64,000 nt of DNA from Bacteroidales bacterium M6 (GTDB lineage: Bacteria; Bacteroidota; Bacteroidia; Bacteroidales; Muribaculaceae): contig LUJQ01000066.1 in assembly GCA_001689485.1 (NCBI GenBank), forward strand, positions 55,961 to 119,960. The letters are read 5' to 3'. The position numbers and the translations under genes were made by a program. Each line of letters begins with the position of its first letter. Positions within the stretch are counted from its first letter, which is position 1. The notes under the pieces are model-generated. The model ran no database searches, had not been told where the DNA came from, and saw only the letters and a list, made by a program, of their open reading frames with translations. Positions 33,050 through 41,176 of this stretch are shown here, piece after piece.

Positions 33050-33298
33050 TTAAAAGAGTTTGAGTTGTATTGGTTTATTCTTAATTGTCTTGGAGTAAAT
33101 AGGGCATTTCTCTCGATAGGCACATGCTCCAGCTTTGGCTTGGTCGAACCTCTCCTCCCACAAATTCGCATATTCTTCTGTACCCATTGTGGCTTCTTCA
33201 TTAAGGAAATCGACTAACATCATACAGAAGAAACCCATTTCTACGACCTTTCGGTTGGAATTGACCTCAAACAGTCCATTGCTTTCAGGTTGTGCCAT
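33050..33298 (-). CDS. Hypothetical phage protein, 82 aa
   Basis: The ATG at 33298 (MAQPESNGLFEV) overlaps the nuclease gene by 14 nt. CAYREKCPIYSK in the C-terminal half is similar to short phage Cys motifs. The protein ends in QLKLF, which resembles a sliding-clamp-binding peptide (QLxLF). Function unknown. Confidence 0.5.
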   Translation of the reverse strand: MAQPESNGLFEVNSNRKVVEMGFFCMMLVDFLNEEATMGTEEYANLWEERFDQAKAGACAYREKCPIYSKTIKNKPIQLKLF

Positions 33299-33767
33299 TC
33301 TTCTTTCTATAATTGAATATCTGCTTCTTGATTCCTTCCCGGCGCATGATGGAGCATAATATAGATATATCACCCAATGACGCCGATTCCTGATACTTTG
33401 CTATTCGTACCAATCGCACCATTTTACCGGACTCGTCGGCCTCCACCAGACCCCAATTTTCAGGTAGTTCTTCTTCCTTGATTATACCTTCGAGCGCGTA
33501 GTACCATCGAAAGTTTCCCATGCCCTCTATAGGATTTTGCCGGCATTTCTTCTTGCGGTCTCTAAGGAAATCAGCTCTCGATGTCTTGACTTCGACAATG
33601 GTGGTGGAAGCGCCGTTGGTTCCCCAAACATCAGGATCTTCGTTCCCGTACGTCAAGAGTTCCACAGCCACATACTTATGGTCGTGCCATCCTTCAAAGC
33701 CACTACGATGGAGTTTCTTCGCAGCTTCGATACACATAAGATGATGCAATGAATTTGTCTTACTCAT
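33285..33767 (-). CDS. MmcB-like PD-(D/E)XK nuclease
   Basis: 160 aa. YGNEDPDVWGTN followed by TIVEVKTSRADFLRDRKKK gives the D...ExK catalytic core. The context RxDFxxDRK is typical of the MmcB / restriction-like family linked to DNA repair. It may process phage or host DNA. It overlaps gene 33050-33298. Confidence 0.7.
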   Translation of the reverse strand: MSKTNSLHHLMCIEAAKKLHRSGFEGWHDHKYVAVELLTYGNEDPDVWGTNGASTTIVEVKTSRADFLRDRKKKCRQNPIEGMGNFRWYYALEGIIKEEELPENWGLVEADESGKMVRLVRIAKYQESASLGDISILCSIMRREGIKKQIFNYRKKNGTT

Positions 33768-33768
33768 T

Positions 33769-34518
33769 TTATACAGTTATTGCTTGTTGAAACCTTATTC
33801 CAAATTTGCTGGCATTCCTTTCAATTATTGGACGACGCATTTCCTCTGTTGGATAGAAATACAAATTATGGTCTTCTGGACATTCGATATAACCTCTCTT
33901 GCGGAGATTATATCTGACGCTTATTTTGCTTTTAGGCTGCTTTACAAATTTGAATTTAGTGCGTTGCTCAAACCCCCATAGTAGGCTTCTTCTTTTATCT
34001 TTATCATAAGTTTCACGCCATGATGCCCGCATCTTTTCTAAGCATTCTGCATATCTCTTAGGAGATAATCTGTCGCGATTGCTTTGCCCTGGCTGGAACC
34101 TAAATTCGCTACTCCTTGGGATTATAAAACCTTTCGGCGGATATGTGCCATTCCTCTTATGGCTTTCTGCGGCTGCTTTTTGAGCTGAGTCCTGCGTTTT
34201 TATCATGAATTGTTTTGTTTTCTTCAATCCATGTTCCCTCGCAATACGATGTAAAGTTGAGTGACTAATGCCAAACTTACTCATTATCTCATCGTTACGG
34301 GTATGCTTGAAATGCCTGATAATCCAAGCAATTTCTTTTTCAGTGAGTTCTTTGCTGGTATTCCCGACTCGTCGTATTGGTTTTCCATACAGTTTGTGTT
34401 CCAAAGATTTAGACGAGCGACCGAGTTTAACAGCGATTTCACTCAATGGCAATCCCAAATTCCTTAACCGATGTAGTTCGTTAATTTCTTCCTGGGTCTA
34501 CAGCTTGTTTTTAGACAT
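33769..34518 (-). pseudogene. HTH DNA-binding protein with in-frame TAG
   Basis: The natural start is ATG at 34518 (MSKNKL), but codon 7 is TAG at 34498-34500. The frame then continues TQEEINELHRLRNLGL and LSEIAVKLGRSSKSL, a Myb/HTH-like fold, for a further 230-odd residues with HTH motifs (DEIMSKFGISHSTLHRIAR). A Trp in this place (WTxEE) is common in the family, so a TGG to TAG mutation is likely. Translation could restart at a TTG (34458). The C-terminal half has a GYIECPEDHNLYFYP segment. Confidence 0.55.
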
Positions 34519-34530
34519 ACATTCTTGTAA

Positions 34531-34926
34531 TTAGATAAATAGTTCAGGAAACATCTGTTTTAGCAAAGAGTGATTCGGTGCGTAGGTCGAATACTTCGTG
34601 GTGGCGTCTATAAGTTTGAACCTCCGACTGTCATAATCCACTGTGCAGAATTCTTTCTTATAGACTACACGATTTTTCGTTCCCAGATATCGTCCTCGCG
34701 ATTGTACTACATCGGACGGATTGACCTCAACCGTAATGCAAACGTCGAAGTCTACAATACCCGAAAGCCAGTGCTTTGCTCTCTCCGGGCTTTCCGAGAA
34801 AAAGCAAAAACCTACAGACGTAGACGCGCCTCCCCGTTTCAAACTATGATTGGTAGGATTCGATAGGACCTCGCCACGTTTATAGGCTTCAAACTCTTTC
34901 ATGGAACAAAATCGATGCAGGATCAT
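34531..34926 (-). CDS. Hypothetical phage protein, 131 aa
   Basis: Alpha/beta protein with GGASTSVGFCFFSESPERAKHWL and VVYKKEFCTVDYD. The layout faintly recalls ADP-ribosyltransferase-like phage proteins, but no catalytic triad can be assigned with confidence. It overlaps gene 34923-35189 by 4 nt. Confidence 0.55.
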   Translation of the reverse strand: MILHRFCSMKEFEAYKRGEVLSNPTNHSLKRGGASTSVGFCFFSESPERAKHWLSGIVDFDVCITVEVNPSDVVQSRGRYLGTKNRVVYKKEFCTVDYDSRRFKLIDATTKYSTYAPNHSLLKQMFPELFI

Positions 34927-35189
34927 AGCTTTTTGTCTTTGGGAAATTCGTTGAACCTACGGCATATTTCCTCTCCGAGTTTCGTAGCGTCGTCGAGGGT
35001 TGCCTTGAAGTCTACATACAGTTCACTGTCGTAAAGAGTTATTTCTCCTATTGGAAGATTGAATCCTGAACCTTGCTCCTTGACGCACAGTAAAACTTCG
35101 CCATGCTTCTCTTTCGGCACGAGGACAAGATTGACTTTCTTCGTATCAAAGCTGCCTTTTATATATTGGAATTTGGGTGTTATTTCCAT
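34923..35189 (-). CDS. Hypothetical phage protein, 88 aa
   Basis: Small beta-rich protein, unknown function. Its start overlaps the end of gene 35146-35463 by 44 nt, so one of the two boundaries may be off. Confidence 0.5.
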   Translation of the reverse strand: MEITPKFQYIKGSFDTKKVNLVLVPKEKHGEVLLCVKEQGSGFNLPIGEITLYDSELYVDFKATLDDATKLGEEICRRFNEFPKDKKL

Positions 35190-35463
35190 GATTATTATGA
35201 GGTAATCTGTTTATAATGTCGCTTTCATATATTTCACGATACCAAGTGCCATGCTCTCCCTCGATATGGTAAAAACACAATCCATTAACGCACATTTCAT
35301 TGGTGATTCTTCCCTCCCTTATGGCGGTGCCAAAACGGAATTTCACATACTCTCCGTGATGATATTTATTAGGTCGAGTCGTGTATACGCTGACAGATTC
35401 TTTTCGTGGTTGATTATAGACAATCTCATTGATTGTCGGAACGTCCGATATTATAGAACTCAT
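35146..35463 (-). CDS. Hypothetical phage protein, 105 aa
   Basis: A protein with KYHHGEYVKFRFGTAIREGRI, possibly an SH3-like barrel. It overlaps gene 35460-35879 by 4 nt. Function unknown. Confidence 0.5.
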   Translation of the reverse strand: MSSIISDVPTINEIVYNQPRKESVSVYTTRPNKYHHGEYVKFRFGTAIREGRITNEMCVNGLCFYHIEGEHGTWYREIYESDIINRLPHNNHGNNTQIPIYKRQL

Positions 35464-35879
35464 AATATACTTTCGCTCTTACATTTGAAAATCAGTGCAT
35501 CTGCAATCTCTAATGCGTCATTTACAATGGCTTCTTTTACGATGGTTGCAGCTTCTTTCTCATTGCCATAAGCACATGTTTTCGCATCTGATACTTTATT
35601 TTTCATCCACGTTTCATTCGCAATTAAACCCTGCGCTATTCGAGTCGCAACGCCAATCCTTAGGCTTATGTCGTAGTTTTGTTCGGATTGAGTTTTGATT
35701 TTAAGAATGAACTTTTCGGGAATCCACTCAGTTGGAGCAGTGTCTAATCGGTAGATTAAATTCGTGTTATTTATCGCTATTATATGCCCCATTAAACCGG
35801 CTCTTTCATGACCAGACGCTACAATAACAGGATCGTCTAAGAAGTATTTGGGGCTACGGTTTCTTTTATCTTCAGCCAT
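35460..35879 (-). CDS. Hypothetical phage protein, 139 aa
   Basis: N-terminal beta-rich part (KYFLDDPVIVASGHERAGLMG) followed by a helical half (IAQGLIANETWMKNKV and an Ala-rich helix). The segment GVATRIAQGLIAN recurs in short phage proteins of unknown function. It ends 3 nt before the stop region of the neighbouring gene. Confidence 0.5.
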   Translation of the reverse strand: MAEDKRNRSPKYFLDDPVIVASGHERAGLMGHIIAINNTNLIYRLDTAPTEWIPEKFILKIKTQSEQNYDISLRIGVATRIAQGLIANETWMKNKVSDAKTCAYGNEKEAATIVKEAIVNDALEIADALIFKCKSESIL

Positions 35880-35889
35880 AATAAAGCCC

Positions 35890-36552
35890 TTAATCTTTAC
35901 AACTCACCAACTTTATCTCTCGAATAGGATTGGACTCCTTGGAGCAAGGCATGATTATTACCTCGATATTTTCACCCAGAGTCATCAGGGCCGGAGTGTA
36001 ACCATCAGGCATATTCCTGATGTTAACGGCATCGAATCCGGCCACAACCATTGCCTTAGCTAACTTCATTAGAGTGCGGACCGAGAATATAGTGTCATTT
36101 ATTTTTATGCACCTCCACTCTCGCAGATACTTCTTGGTCTTAACTTTGCCTCTGCCATCACAGATGGGGCAATCGAAATCCTTGCGGTGCTCTTCACCAT
36201 CGGAATCCTCATAAACCCATTCTACCGTTCCATGACCGTCGCACTCGTCACACTCAGCGTATATGCCATCTACGCGGACTTCCTCGACTTCCGGTATACT
36301 TTTAATCGTCTTCACAATCGTTGCAAGTTGCAATTCAAAATCGCAATTAGGCTTAGGAAAGTCAGGAATTAGTTTCGGCTGTTCGGAATTATCATACACT
36401 CCCTGAAGGGAATCGTACAGCACACGAACCATGATTGCGCGGTCGGTAGCAAATACATACCCATCCCGGTAGAAAGGTCTATAACAGAACGACGGCAGAT
36501 CTTCATAATCTTTCTCCGTGAAGCAGTCGAAGAAGTCTTTCTCTCGTTTCAT
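35890..36552 (-). CDS. Clamp-like protein with a DnaJ-type zinc finger
   Basis: 220 aa. The N-terminus has DGYVFATDRAIMVRV, and the C-terminus IEVIIMPCS, motifs also seen in beta clamps (ATDxHRL, VIMPM). In the middle two CxxCxGxG repeats, CDECDGHG and CPICDGRG (near residues 108-135), form a DnaJ-like zinc finger. The combination of a clamp-like frame with an inserted zinc finger is unusual. Compare the protein at 3090-3719. The assignment rests on motifs only. Confidence 0.5.
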   Translation of the reverse strand: MKREKDFFDCFTEKDYEDLPSFCYRPFYRDGYVFATDRAIMVRVLYDSLQGVYDNSEQPKLIPDFPKPNCDFELQLATIVKTIKSIPEVEEVRVDGIYAECDECDGHGTVEWVYEDSDGEEHRKDFDCPICDGRGKVKTKKYLREWRCIKINDTIFSVRTLMKLAKAMVVAGFDAVNIRNMPDGYTPALMTLGENIEVIIMPCSKESNPIREIKLVSCKD

Positions 36553-36554
36553 AG

Positions 36555-36737
36555 TTAAGTTATTATAAACTGAACATTCAAATAAAATTCTCTATGCAAC
36601 CGCACAATTTGTATATAGTCATCAATCTTCTCGCCGTAAGGGAGAAAGATTACTCGCTCTTTAGTGTTTACGCGAATACCTTTCTTCCTTAGACGATAGA
36701 TTAGACAATGAGCAGTTGTGCTGAGTGCCCGTGACAT
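36555..36737 (-). CDS. Hypothetical phage protein, 60 aa
   Basis: Short basic protein, MSRALSTTAHCLIYRLRKK, then a beta-rich end. It fills the gap between its neighbours with 0- to 2-nt spacing, which supports it. Function unknown. Confidence 0.5.
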   Translation of the reverse strand: MSRALSTTAHCLIYRLRKKGIRVNTKERVIFLPYGEKIDDYIQIVRLHREFYLNVQFIIT

Positions 36738-37445
36738 TTATTCTAAGACAAGCTCCCAGTCATTAGCGAATACATCGCTGATTGAGGGCACCCAGGAGTT
36801 CGCTTCGCCGGTCGTGGCGTTGAATATGAGACACTGCGAGACGTAATTGATATGGTCGCCATGAGCGAGAATGAGTCTCTTGGCCTCGTCTGGAAGCGAC
36901 TGCATCTTTGGTATGATCTCCGAGCCGATGTGCGCCGGCACCTGCTTGAACACCATCAGTCCCTTGCCGTTCCACCCGTTACGACGGACAGCATATCCCT
37001 CGCGTATGAGAGGAAGAATCTGCTCGAAGGAGAAACCGTAGGGACGACCGCTCACGCAGCCTTCCGTTGTGCTCTGACGAAGAGCAAGGATTGAAGAGTA
37101 GGCGCTCATCATGTGATGTTGGGCCACAAGCATTGCCCGGTCACCGATAGGAAGTTCCTTGAATTTCTCTCCGTGAATGAAATCCGAGAGCTTGAGACAT
37201 TTATCGCGCAAATCTTTGTCCTCGATGTTGATGCGGTCGAGGAATGTTTCTGCCACCTTGTAGGCCTCCTCGAATACATTTGCCGGAGACCACGACTGAT
37301 AACCGTCGGCATACTCTACACGATAACCGGGATTGTCGTCATACTCCGAAATATAGGCGTTTTCACGGATGAGGCCTTTCGCGTGAGCTTCTCCGTAGGT
37401 CATCGGTTCAGCCGAGACCTGCTTAGTACCAATGTATTTCTTCAT
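36738..37445 (-). CDS. Fusion protein with C-terminal Tad2 (DUF2829) domain
   Basis: 235 aa. Residues 1-65 match a widespread phage domain (MKKYIGTKQVSAEPMTYGEA, GYRVEYADGYQSWSP). A middle helical segment follows. From about residue 138 a DUF2829 domain is clear: FEQILPLIREGYAVRRNGWN, then NY-x2-QCLIF and W-x-PSISDVFANDWELV. DUF2829 proteins include Tad2, a phage protein that sequesters the Thoeris signal molecule gcADPR. Here the domain is fused to others, so anti-Thoeris activity is a reasonable but untested inference. Confidence 0.8.
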   Translation of the reverse strand: MKKYIGTKQVSAEPMTYGEAHAKGLIRENAYISEYDDNPGYRVEYADGYQSWSPANVFEEAYKVAETFLDRINIEDKDLRDKCLKLSDFIHGEKFKELPIGDRAMLVAQHHMMSAYSSILALRQSTTEGCVSGRPYGFSFEQILPLIREGYAVRRNGWNGKGLMVFKQVPAHIGSEIIPKMQSLPDEAKRLILAHGDHINYVSQCLIFNATTGEANSWVPSISDVFANDWELVLE

Positions 37446-37463
37446 GTAATTTTTGATTGGAGT

Positions 37464-37703
37464 TTATTGAGCCGCTCCAGGGCTGTTAGTATTTTCTTTA
37501 GCGATTCGCTCTTCAAGCAAACCTATATTGCGTATCACTACCTGAATGGAAGCGTTCACCATGTTTACAAGATTTTGTGATTCCGGGCCGAGGCTTGATT
37601 TTAAGCGCAACAGCCAATTACAATCATGCTGATAATCACGTTTCATTTCGTCGAGATAACCCATACCGAGGGTTTCTACGATGTTGTCTTCGTCGGCATT
37701 CAT
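37464..37703 (-). CDS. Hypothetical phage protein, 79 aa
   Basis: An acidic helical protein, unknown function. It overlaps gene 37700-37969 by 4 nt. Confidence 0.55.
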   Translation of the reverse strand: MNADEDNIVETLGMGYLDEMKRDYQHDCNWLLRLKSSLGPESQNLVNMVNASIQVVIRNIGLLEERIAKENTNSPGAAQ

Positions 37704-37969
37704 AGTCCAATGTGTTTCCTAAACCAAGCAAAACGCGCGTCTTCAAACCAAAAGTCGAGAGGGTCAGGAACATTGTTCATGACAAATTCCTCGTAGCATT
37801 TCGGGCATAGCCATTGGTCAAGTACCGCGACATAATAGCCACTTTCGGGTGCTGACATACAATAGTCGCAAAAACCTTTTGAGCCAAGGTACCCCAATTT
37901 CTCTATGAGTTCCTCCCGGCTAACCTGAATAGTCTTGAATCCGGCATTCTCGTTTATTATCTTTGCCAT
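37700..37969 (-). CDS. Zinc-binding phage protein, 89 aa
   Basis: The ATG at 37969 (MAKIINENAG) is used. The motif CDYCMSAP ... WLCPKCYEEF gives a four-cysteine zinc site (CxxC, CxxC). The protein is similar in design to short phage zinc-ribbon proteins. Function unknown. Confidence 0.65.
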   Translation of the reverse strand: MAKIINENAGFKTIQVSREELIEKLGYLGSKGFCDYCMSAPESGYYVAVLDQWLCPKCYEEFVMNNVPDPLDFWFEDARFAWFRKHIGL

Positions 37970-37970
37970 T

Positions 37971-38414
37971 TTACAGAAATATGGAGAGGCAAGCCACGAG
38001 CCAACCTGATAACGCGATGATGGTATACGCCACATTCCATCGAACTTGTGTATTCATTCTGTGATTGTAGCGGTTTACGGTATCGATGTCTAGTTTGTAT
38101 CTCTTGCGAATCTGCTCTTCCATCCACTTCTCGATGTGGCCTTGGATTTTACGGCAGGCTTCGTATGAAACCGCGTGCTTGACTTTATCGTAACCTTGCC
38201 CGGGGTCATAGTAGGAAGAAGAGACATAGACAACCGGCTTGATGTGAAACACATCGTCCCAGTCGCGTCCGACATCGAGTTTGAGGTCAACGGATAGTTT
38301 GCTGTGTTCTTCGATGCCACGCATTATCTCTGCTTCCATTGCGGCGCAGGTCATATCAGCCTCTTTTTTTAGCTGCTGGTATTCATAGTCTGTGAGTTGT
38401 ACGATTTTATTCAT
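37971..38414 (-). CDS. Hypothetical protein with C-terminal membrane anchor
   Basis: 147 aa. A soluble helical domain is followed by one transmembrane helix at the extreme C-terminus (VAYTIIALSGWLVACLSIFL). It may be a tail-anchored inner-membrane protein. It overlaps gene 38407-38601 by 8 nt. Confidence 0.55.
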   Translation of the reverse strand: MNKIVQLTDYEYQQLKKEADMTCAAMEAEIMRGIEEHSKLSVDLKLDVGRDWDDVFHIKPVVYVSSSYYDPGQGYDKVKHAVSYEACRKIQGHIEKWMEEQIRKRYKLDIDTVNRYNHRMNTQVRWNVAYTIIALSGWLVACLSIFL

Positions 38415-38601
38415 GGCGATTAGTCCTTTTGATGTCGAGTTTTGTGATTATCCAATGCCTGAACCGGCCCCACGCTATCAGGATATTCTCGCAGATGGAC
38501 TCTATTATCGTAACCGGCAACAGAATAGGCAAAAGGATATATGATAGCAGAGACGCGATTACACGCCCCCACATGATTGTGATTTTCGGTCTTCTTTTCA
38601 T
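38407..38601 (-). CDS. Small membrane protein, 64 aa
   Basis: A basic N-terminus is followed by a long hydrophobic stretch (ASLLSYILLPILLPVTII) and a basic tail. It overlaps the radical SAM gene by 4 nt. With the neighbouring tail-anchored protein it might form a membrane pair. Function unknown. Confidence 0.5.
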   Translation of the reverse strand: MKRRPKITIMWGRVIASLLSYILLPILLPVTIIESICENILIAWGRFRHWIITKLDIKRTNRHE

Positions 38602-39398
38602 TCTCCTCTGAATATGTTGTATGTTGAATCCACAAAATGAGGCGGCAGCGTGGCGCGGTTCAGTCCCAGAAAGTCAACGAAACTTTCCTTCAGATAGAAT
38701 TTGCTGCCGCGTGTGTCGTCTTTCATCATATCATACAAGAACTGCACTCCGTCCTTGTCATATTCCTTCTTGCCGCTGAGTAATCCGACCTTGAGCAAGT
38801 CGCACCACCCGCTCAGGGCGTTTATCATGGCGTATGAAGCGTCAATCTTTATGATAGGCTCAATGCTCGCAAAGACCTTGTACCCCTCCTTGTGGAGTTG
38901 TATCATTTTCTTCACACGGTCGATGTTGAGCGAGGCATAAGGCTCTAAATCATCACAACCCGTCAGCGTGAACCCGAAAGCCAATAATTCTTTTGCCTTT
39001 TCTGGTTCAGGATATGTTACAACCAAATCCCAGTCCGCCCTTTTGGTAAGGATTTGCACCGGTATATCAAGGGATATACACGCAGCAACGGCGGCTTGCG
39101 TGAGACCTATCGTTTCCGGCAACATTGGATCTGTCGTGAAACTGAAGAATATACCGTGCTGTTGAAGTTCGGCAAGGTTCTTAGTCGCTTCATCGACGAA
39201 TGTACGGAGAGCGTGTTCTTCGTTTCTGAAGCATTTCTTCAAATGGGGTTTCGTATCCCATACATGGCTCATAACGCCTCGCTTGCAGTAGCAATACTGA
39301 CAATCGTTGGAGCAGCCGGTATAGAAATTGCAGGCCCACGCCGAGTATTCCCCGGCGCGTCCTTTCGGCTGATAAATTGCTTTCCCGTTGAATGCCAT
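38598..39398 (-). CDS. Radical SAM protein
   Basis: 266 aa. The cluster motif is CSNDCQYCY near residue 29 (CxxxCxxC), binding a 4Fe-4S cluster and SAM. It is preceded by YQPKGRAGEYSAWACNFY. The order resembles phage radical SAM proteins and, distantly, spore photoproduct lyase. The substrate is unknown; phage relatives are suspected to modify DNA or tRNA. Confidence 0.8.
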   Translation of the reverse strand: MAFNGKAIYQPKGRAGEYSAWACNFYTGCSNDCQYCYCKRGVMSHVWDTKPHLKKCFRNEEHALRTFVDEATKNLAELQQHGIFFSFTTDPMLPETIGLTQAAVAACISLDIPVQILTKRADWDLVVTYPEPEKAKELLAFGFTLTGCDDLEPYASLNIDRVKKMIQLHKEGYKVFASIEPIIKIDASYAMINALSGWCDLLKVGLLSGKKEYDKDGVQFLYDMMKDDTRGSKFYLKESFVDFLGLNRATLPPHFVDSTYNIFRGE

Positions 39399-39403
39399 AA
39401 TGA

Positions 39404-39664
39404 TTAGTTTAATGAGATTCCCTTTTTAATCTCCCTGCGTTTCATAATCGAAACATAGTCGCCCACGGCATCTACGAATAGACTGGCATAGCACGGCTCT
39501 TGGAGCATGATATTCACTATTCCTCGTTTGAGGTTGGCCGCATCCGTACATGAAAATACTTTGACCTTATTCTCGTCAGTAACCAGCGTAAACCAGTTCT
39601 TTGCGGAAATAAGCTCGTCTATTACGCTCGACCTCAGTTTGTCTTTCTCTGTCTGTGATTCCAT
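39404..39664 (-). CDS. Hypothetical phage protein, 86 aa
   Basis: Alpha/beta protein with VFSCTDAANLKRGIVNI. Function unknown. It ends 5 nt from the radical SAM start. Confidence 0.5.
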   Translation of the reverse strand: MESQTEKDKLRSSVIDELISAKNWFTLVTDENKVKVFSCTDAANLKRGIVNIMLQEPCYASLFVDAVGDYVSIMKRREIKKGISLN

Positions 39665-39862
39665 TTATTTGTTGCGCCGGTCAGGGCACTCTTTATCTAA
39701 TTTTCGGTTGATTTTGTTGATAAGAAGTCCTAAAAGACGAGCTTCATTAAATTCGTTTGTGGAAACCTCGCTCCGACATTTGAATGATTCTCGCATGAAG
39801 GCCAATCTGCTCTCAAGATGGGCGCATATCTTTTCGGCATCAATGTTCGACAGTTGTATCAT
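39665..39862 (-). CDS. Hypothetical phage protein, 65 aa
   Basis: A short charged helical protein, unknown function. It overlaps gene 39840-40193 by 23 nt. Confidence 0.45.
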   Translation of the reverse strand: MIQLSNIDAEKICAHLESRLAFMRESFKCRSEVSTNEFNEARLLGLLINKINRKLDKECPDRRNK

Positions 39863-40193
39863 GCCCCTGCAGTTTACTGATTACCCAATGCGCGAAGTCA
39901 TTCTGGATTTCACAAGCTTTCTCATCGCTGTCCGTAAAGTTCTCGGTAAGTTCTCCGCGACCTCTGACTACAAGGAATGTCTTCCCATTCAGCAGAATCT
40001 CCGGCGCCTTATATTCAAGATCTGGACTTTTAGCAGGCACCATATCTCCATTGAGAATATGGCAGAGACGGTCTAAGACTGCGGTATTGTCTTTAGATAC
40101 ATCCGCAATCATTAGTGCCAGATGTCCGTTGTTAGTCCATACATAGGTGTCGTCGGAGAAAAACGGAGGCTCGTAAAATTCAAGGAATTTCAT
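39840..40193 (-). CDS. Hypothetical phage protein, 117 aa
   Basis: A beta-rich protein with YVWTNNGHLALMIADV and KTFLVVRGRGEL. Function unknown. It lies in the P6 operon. Confidence 0.5.
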   Translation of the reverse strand: MKFLEFYEPPFFSDDTYVWTNNGHLALMIADVSKDNTAVLDRLCHILNGDMVPAKSPDLEYKAPEILLNGKTFLVVRGRGELTENFTDSDEKACEIQNDFAHWVISKLQGHDTTVEH

Positions 40194-40196
40194 ATA

Positions 40197-40322
40197 TTAC
40201 CCTTTTCCTTGGATAAATATTAAGACAATATTTGTCTTTATCCAATTCCATGCGTTCAAGAGGATTCGGACAACTTGGTTATCGGGAAGATAATCCTCGA
40301 CTTTTTGTTTTAAGGGTTCCAT
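40197..40322 (-). CDS. Small protein, 41 aa, first gene of P6 operon
   Basis: The ATG at 40322 (MEPLKQKVEDYLPD) directly follows the P6 leader. The C-terminal half (ILLNAWNWIKTNIVLIFI) is a probable membrane helix. A longer frame would run through the promoter. Function unknown. Confidence 0.5.
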   Translation of the reverse strand: MEPLKQKVEDYLPDNQVVRILLNAWNWIKTNIVLIFIQGKG

Positions 40323-40366
40323 TTTGAGGTTCGGTTTTTGATTAAAAATCATCTTATTTGCACCTG

Positions 40367-40430
40367 CAAAGATAATCATAAATAATCATATACGCAAACC
40401 GAAAAGCCTAAAAAATAATCAATCTTGCAA
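40367..40430 (-). promoter_or_regulatory. Phage promoter P6 with two operator boxes
   Basis: Minus strand: TTG, 20 bp, TATCTTTG. Boxes TAATCATATACGCAA (40383-40397) and TAATCAATCTTGCAA (40416-40430) are 33 bp apart. The outer box overlaps the 3' end of the upstream gene. It drives the leftward operon 40322 to 31660. Confidence 0.75.
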
Positions 40431-40868
40431 TATTTTGCAAATTTCGGCTATCTCTGCTGAATTGGGGTCAAGCCATTCTTTGGCAACAAGCCATGAAAGT
40501 GATTTCTTCGGGTTGAAATTATCGACTCTGATGGAGTGGTGCGAGAGCTTTCCTTCAGTTGGCTTTAAGCCGAGTTCGTGTAACTCACACTTTCCGTCGT
40601 GGAAGAATGTGCAATAGCCGTTCTCTTCTTGAATGGCCTGAATCATATAGACCGGTTCTCTGCATACACCCATTATCACGCCGGCTAACCATTGTGTCGC
40701 GGCAACGCGGTCCTTGTAACCGGCCTTGAGGATTTTTAGAATATCTTCGGGCGTACCAAGGCAGGGCGTATGGCACTGCGACTGGCACTTAGCGCATTGA
40801 CATGAAATGGGCTTACGCCCAGACTTGCGCATGATGTAGTGAAGTGAGGTTTCTCCTAAATGGCTCAT
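40419..40868 (-). CDS. YkgJ-like cysteine cluster protein
   Basis: 149 aa with eight or so cysteines: CQCAKCQSQCHTPC near residue 23, and YCTFFHDGKCELHELGLKP in the middle, the pattern of YkgJ-like proteins that bind zinc or an iron-sulfur cluster. It ends the operon that begins at P7. Its role in the phage is unknown. Confidence 0.65.
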   Translation of the reverse strand: MSHLGETSLHYIMRKSGRKPISCQCAKCQSQCHTPCLGTPEDILKILKAGYKDRVAATQWLAGVIMGVCREPVYMIQAIQEENGYCTFFHDGKCELHELGLKPTEGKLSHHSIRVDNFNPKKSLSWLVAKEWLDPNSAEIAEICKILQD

Positions 40869-41176
40869 TTCTCGGTTTCTATTTGTTTCTTTAATTCTTC
40901 GATATAATTGTCTGCACGTTTGAAATCCTCAAGGACAGCCTTGTAAGAGGACTTCTTGCCGTTGATATGAAAGTTTATCGTCAGGCCCATGTGCCGTCCA
41001 TACATTTGGAATACTCGCACACTCGCTTCCGAATTAGTATTTATCTCAAACCGCGAGTCAGGCATACCTGCTATCTTGTCGATTATTCTCTTGGTGGAGA
41101 TAGCGCAGGACAAAGGGTGAGTTGGCGTTGTCATCGGTAAGTCAGTCCCGACGTGAACATTGACAATCTTTTTCAT
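40865..41176 (-). CDS. Hypothetical phage protein, 103 aa
   Basis: Small alpha/beta protein with a C-terminal charged helix (FKRADNYIEELKKQIETEK). It overlaps both neighbours by 4 nt, in the PRTRC operon. Function unknown. Confidence 0.55.
   Translation of the reverse strand: MKKIVNVHVGTDLPMTTPTHPLSCAISTKRIIDKIAGMPDSRFEINTNSEASVRVFQMYGRHMGLTINFHINGKKSSYKAVLEDFKRADNYIEELKKQIETEK

Noticed and set aside
33769..34518. Whole-phage TAG recoding (as in some crAss-like phages), suggested by the in-frame TAG
   Set aside because: TAG ends several other genes cleanly (for example 8388-8741, 9186-9356, 17695-19926), so the standard code is used.
34531..34926. ADP-ribosyltransferase toxin
   Set aside because: Vague resemblance only; no R-S-E or H-Y-E catalytic set could be placed.
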